A stretch of 64,000 bases of DNA, taken from Bathymodiolus japonicus methanotrophic gill symbiont. GTDB lineage: Bacteria; Pseudomonadota; Gammaproteobacteria; Methylococcales; Methylomonadaceae. A program made the position numbers and the translations under genes. Below, piece by piece: positions 62,480-64,000 of the stretch (positions within the stretch are counted from its first letter, which is position 1; every line of letters begins with the position of its first letter). The stretch is taken from assembly GCF_019721995.1 (NCBI RefSeq), contig NZ_BLYC01000011.1, forward strand, positions 39,549 through 103,548. The letters are read 5' to 3'. The notes under the pieces are model-generated. The model did not search any database, was not told where the DNA came from, and was given only the letters and a program-made list of their open reading frames with translations.

Positions 62480-62774
62480 CGCTGAAAATCAGGGAAACGG
62501 AGCCTAAGCGAAGTGATGATTTTTAGTCCGCGATAGCCGTAGGGCCGTTATTTTGTCGGAGTCTGAGCGTTAGCGAAGGTGGAGACAAAATAAAAGGCCA
62601 TCCGACACGGCGTCAAGTCATTTGGAGCCTATGTTCCGACCCCTTGTTGGGTCGGGACGAGGTGACGAGGACGAATCGGGGCCGCCGGAGGCATAAGTGG
62701 TCGCGTTAAGTTTTTGCTGCTTGCTTGGGCTGGGATGCCCAAAACAAGCTTTCGCAAAAATAGCGACTCCCCGC
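62480..62774 (+). repeat. Family B element, copy B8
   Basis: Left flank is IS-alpha (AAGGCCAA), right flank is the DsbA-family gene (TGTCGTCC). Chimeric junction. Last base C, as in B7. Confidence 0.92.
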
Positions 62775-63648
62775 TGTCGTCCTTCATTCAGAATATACGT
62801 GGGACTTCCCTCTACCCGAAACTCATCTCTTAGCTCAATATCCCGGAACAAGGCAGCCAAAGCCGCACCATTATCTAGCACACGCTCCATTTCAGTGATC
62901 GGTAATTGTAAGGTTTTGACAATATCCATCAGCACAGTCCTGCTGCCAATATCTCTGGCATCCTGAAAAAATGCCAGGCGTACCTGCCAGACATATTCTT
63001 CAAATAATGTCCTGTGCTGCAGACCTGCATCAGCCTCATTGCTGATCACACCTTCATCGACCAGGCATTGAACCGCTTTGATAAATAAATGGCTGGTTGC
63101 TGAGGTTCTTGGCGTATTTATTCTCCACACATCTTGATGCAAACTCAGGTGAGGATAGGCTGTGCAGACCTTATGAGTATGCTTGCCGAATCCTGCATAC
63201 CCGCCTCTATCTTTCCAGCCCTCACCTACGCTGTCAGCCCCGGACGGGCTGATAGTCTCCAGAAGGCGCAGGGAAATTTGCCAATCCGAAGTGCGCGATA
63301 GCGCGCGAGGGAGGCTAAAATTTTATCCCGAATAGCCGTAGAGCCATTTGTGGTAGCCATGACTGAGCTGCTTTGTGCTCAGTCTGTGGCGGACGCAGGG
63401 CGGCTGGAGCATCTCCTATTCGCTGCGTAGGTGAACGAATTACGGCGACAGGAGTCCCGGAATTTCGTGAGGTAGCATGGCGCGCCTGTCCTGTGCTCGG
63501 TATTGCCAAAGATAGGCATAAAATGATAGCTGATCTCTATATCAGCAGAGTTGTTCTTAATTAACTCATCCAGTCGTACCTGAGCCAGATAAGCCCAGAC
63601 ACATAAGACATCGGTAAAATAATGAATATGTATACTTGATGACGCCAT
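62775..63648 (-). pseudogene. DsbA-family oxidoreductase (HCCA isomerase/FrnE-like), with C5, 3' end lost
   Basis: Starts at ATG 63648: IHIHYFTDVLCVWAYLAQVR, with a single cysteine where DsbA has C-x-x-C. Excising C5 joins GNTEHR to IGEGWKDRGGYAGFG in frame. The later FRVEGSPTYILNEGRQ motif (cis-proline loop) is present and then B8 begins, so the last 20 or so residues are missing. Confidence 0.87.
63229..63488 (+). repeat. Family C element, copy C5
   Basis: In the DsbA-family gene, between CTCACCTA and TCCTGTGC; excision restores the frame. Antisense to the gene. Confidence 0.94.
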
Positions 63649-63782
63649 TAGGTAAGATCCTTTAAAGTATGGTTTGTAGGCATACAAACAATTGACCAGA
63701 GTACAAAGATACCAGATTGCAGCTTTAAAGAAAGTAGGAAACTAACGATTGATACTAAAAGCACCAGATTAACAATATTCAT

Positions 63783-63820
63783 AAAAAAGCCCTGACCAGG
63801 TCGCTCTAGTTAGGGCTTCT
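63783..63820 (-). terminator. Probable rho-independent terminator (minus strand)
   Basis: On the minus strand AGCCCTAAC, an interior, then a GGTCAGGGCT-like complement followed by TTTTTT. It would end a transcript coming from beyond the window's right edge. Confidence 0.65.
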
Positions 63821-63906
63821 ATCTAGTTGCAGTAAAGTGTTTTAAGTACCCCGGTAAAATTGCTTTAACCTTTTTTAGAGAATGTTTTGGTAATATAAAA
63901 TAGCGC

Positions 63907-63971
63907 GTAGAGTGGACTTTAGTCCGTTTATATATCGATTGCCTACATTAGCGGACTAAAGTCCGCCCTAC
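63907..63971. repeat. REP-like hairpin, GTAGAGTGGACTTTAGTCC type
   Basis: GTGGACTTTAGTCCG pairs with CGGACTAAAGTCCGCCCTAC. It is related to the GTAGGGC hairpins. No gene is seen from 63649 to the end of the window. Confidence 0.75.
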
Positions 63972-64000
63972 ATTGATTCCTTATTTTAGTTAAATTAATT

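Overview
The window looks like chromosome of a moderately AT-rich gammaproteobacterium. The gene set (his genes followed by tatABC, mpl, bipA, hda, a ThiS-ThiG fusion, an OFA-type MFS carrier with its tiny partner) would fit a Methylococcales-type bacterium, but no marker here settles the genus. The housekeeping genes are intact. The accessory DNA between them is saturated with insertion sequences, MITEs and small structured repeats, and most accessory genes are broken. This is the picture of a genome in an insertion-sequence expansion, as in recently host-restricted or relaxed-selection lineages (inference).

Layout. 1-3.3 kb: a hotdog/MaoC-like gene split by a 319-bp MITE and a 1.4-kb IS. 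3.4-4.4 kb: argC. 4.4-8.4 kb: IS remnants, a frameshifted AbrB-type antitoxin and an IS3-type element. 8.4-24.8 kb: ordered core region (LysR regulator, methyltransferase, rhodanese, bipA, hisBHAFIE-tatABC, DUF3465, pteridine reductase with folK/folB, DUF692/DUF2063 pair, DAHP synthase, thiS-thiG, trmB). 24.9-38.1 kb: one dynamin-like GTPase gene blown apart by three insertion events, each carrying further insertions up to four levels deep. 38.2-39.5 kb: mpl. 39.9-42.8 kb: DUF3037 gene and a decayed integrase next to tRNA-Lys. 43-50.3 kb: IS graveyard with an MEKHR-domain remnant and the MFS carrier. 50.5-53.8 kb: phosphopantetheinyl transferase, gamma-glutamyltransferase and a HAD phosphatase. 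53.9-57.2 kb: broken BNR/YCF48-like exported protein. 57.3-59.6 kb: hda, DUF2069, wrbA (broken by a MITE), arsC-like. 59.7-64 kb: broken MATE transporter and broken DsbA-family gene.

The main discovery candidate is a group of three related, non-coding, highly structured repeats, called here families A (280 bp), B (295 bp) and C (260 bp), with 23 copies in the window. Copies of a family have constant length. Comparing occupied sites with empty copies of the same IS, or with restored reading frames, shows precise insertion with no target-site duplication at 18 sites. All begin CG followed by a hairpin whose outer pairs are C-G, U-A and G-U. A and C share the right end, and A and B share the left end. 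All 23 left junctions have a C exactly four bases upstream, and the right tips also end in C-N-N-N. Nineteen of 23 lie in the same orientation, including all ten B copies. These traits resemble single-strand (IS200/IS605, HUH-Y1-like) transposition of a non-autonomous element, but the C-N-N-N rule and the A/B/C modular set do not match a family I can name.

Five conventional IS types are named locally: IS-alpha (IS4-type, 1.53 kb, ends CTCGATGTTCAAG), IS-beta (IS4-type, 1.53 kb, ends CATCAGTGTTCCC), IS-gamma (IS1634-like, 2.1 kb, ends CCTATCTTCGTCAC), IS-delta (IS3-type, 1.64 kb) and IS-epsilon (1.4 kb, ends CTGAAGTTTCC). IS-alpha and IS-gamma have matching MITEs, and a 204-bp MITE shares the outer ends of IS-epsilon.
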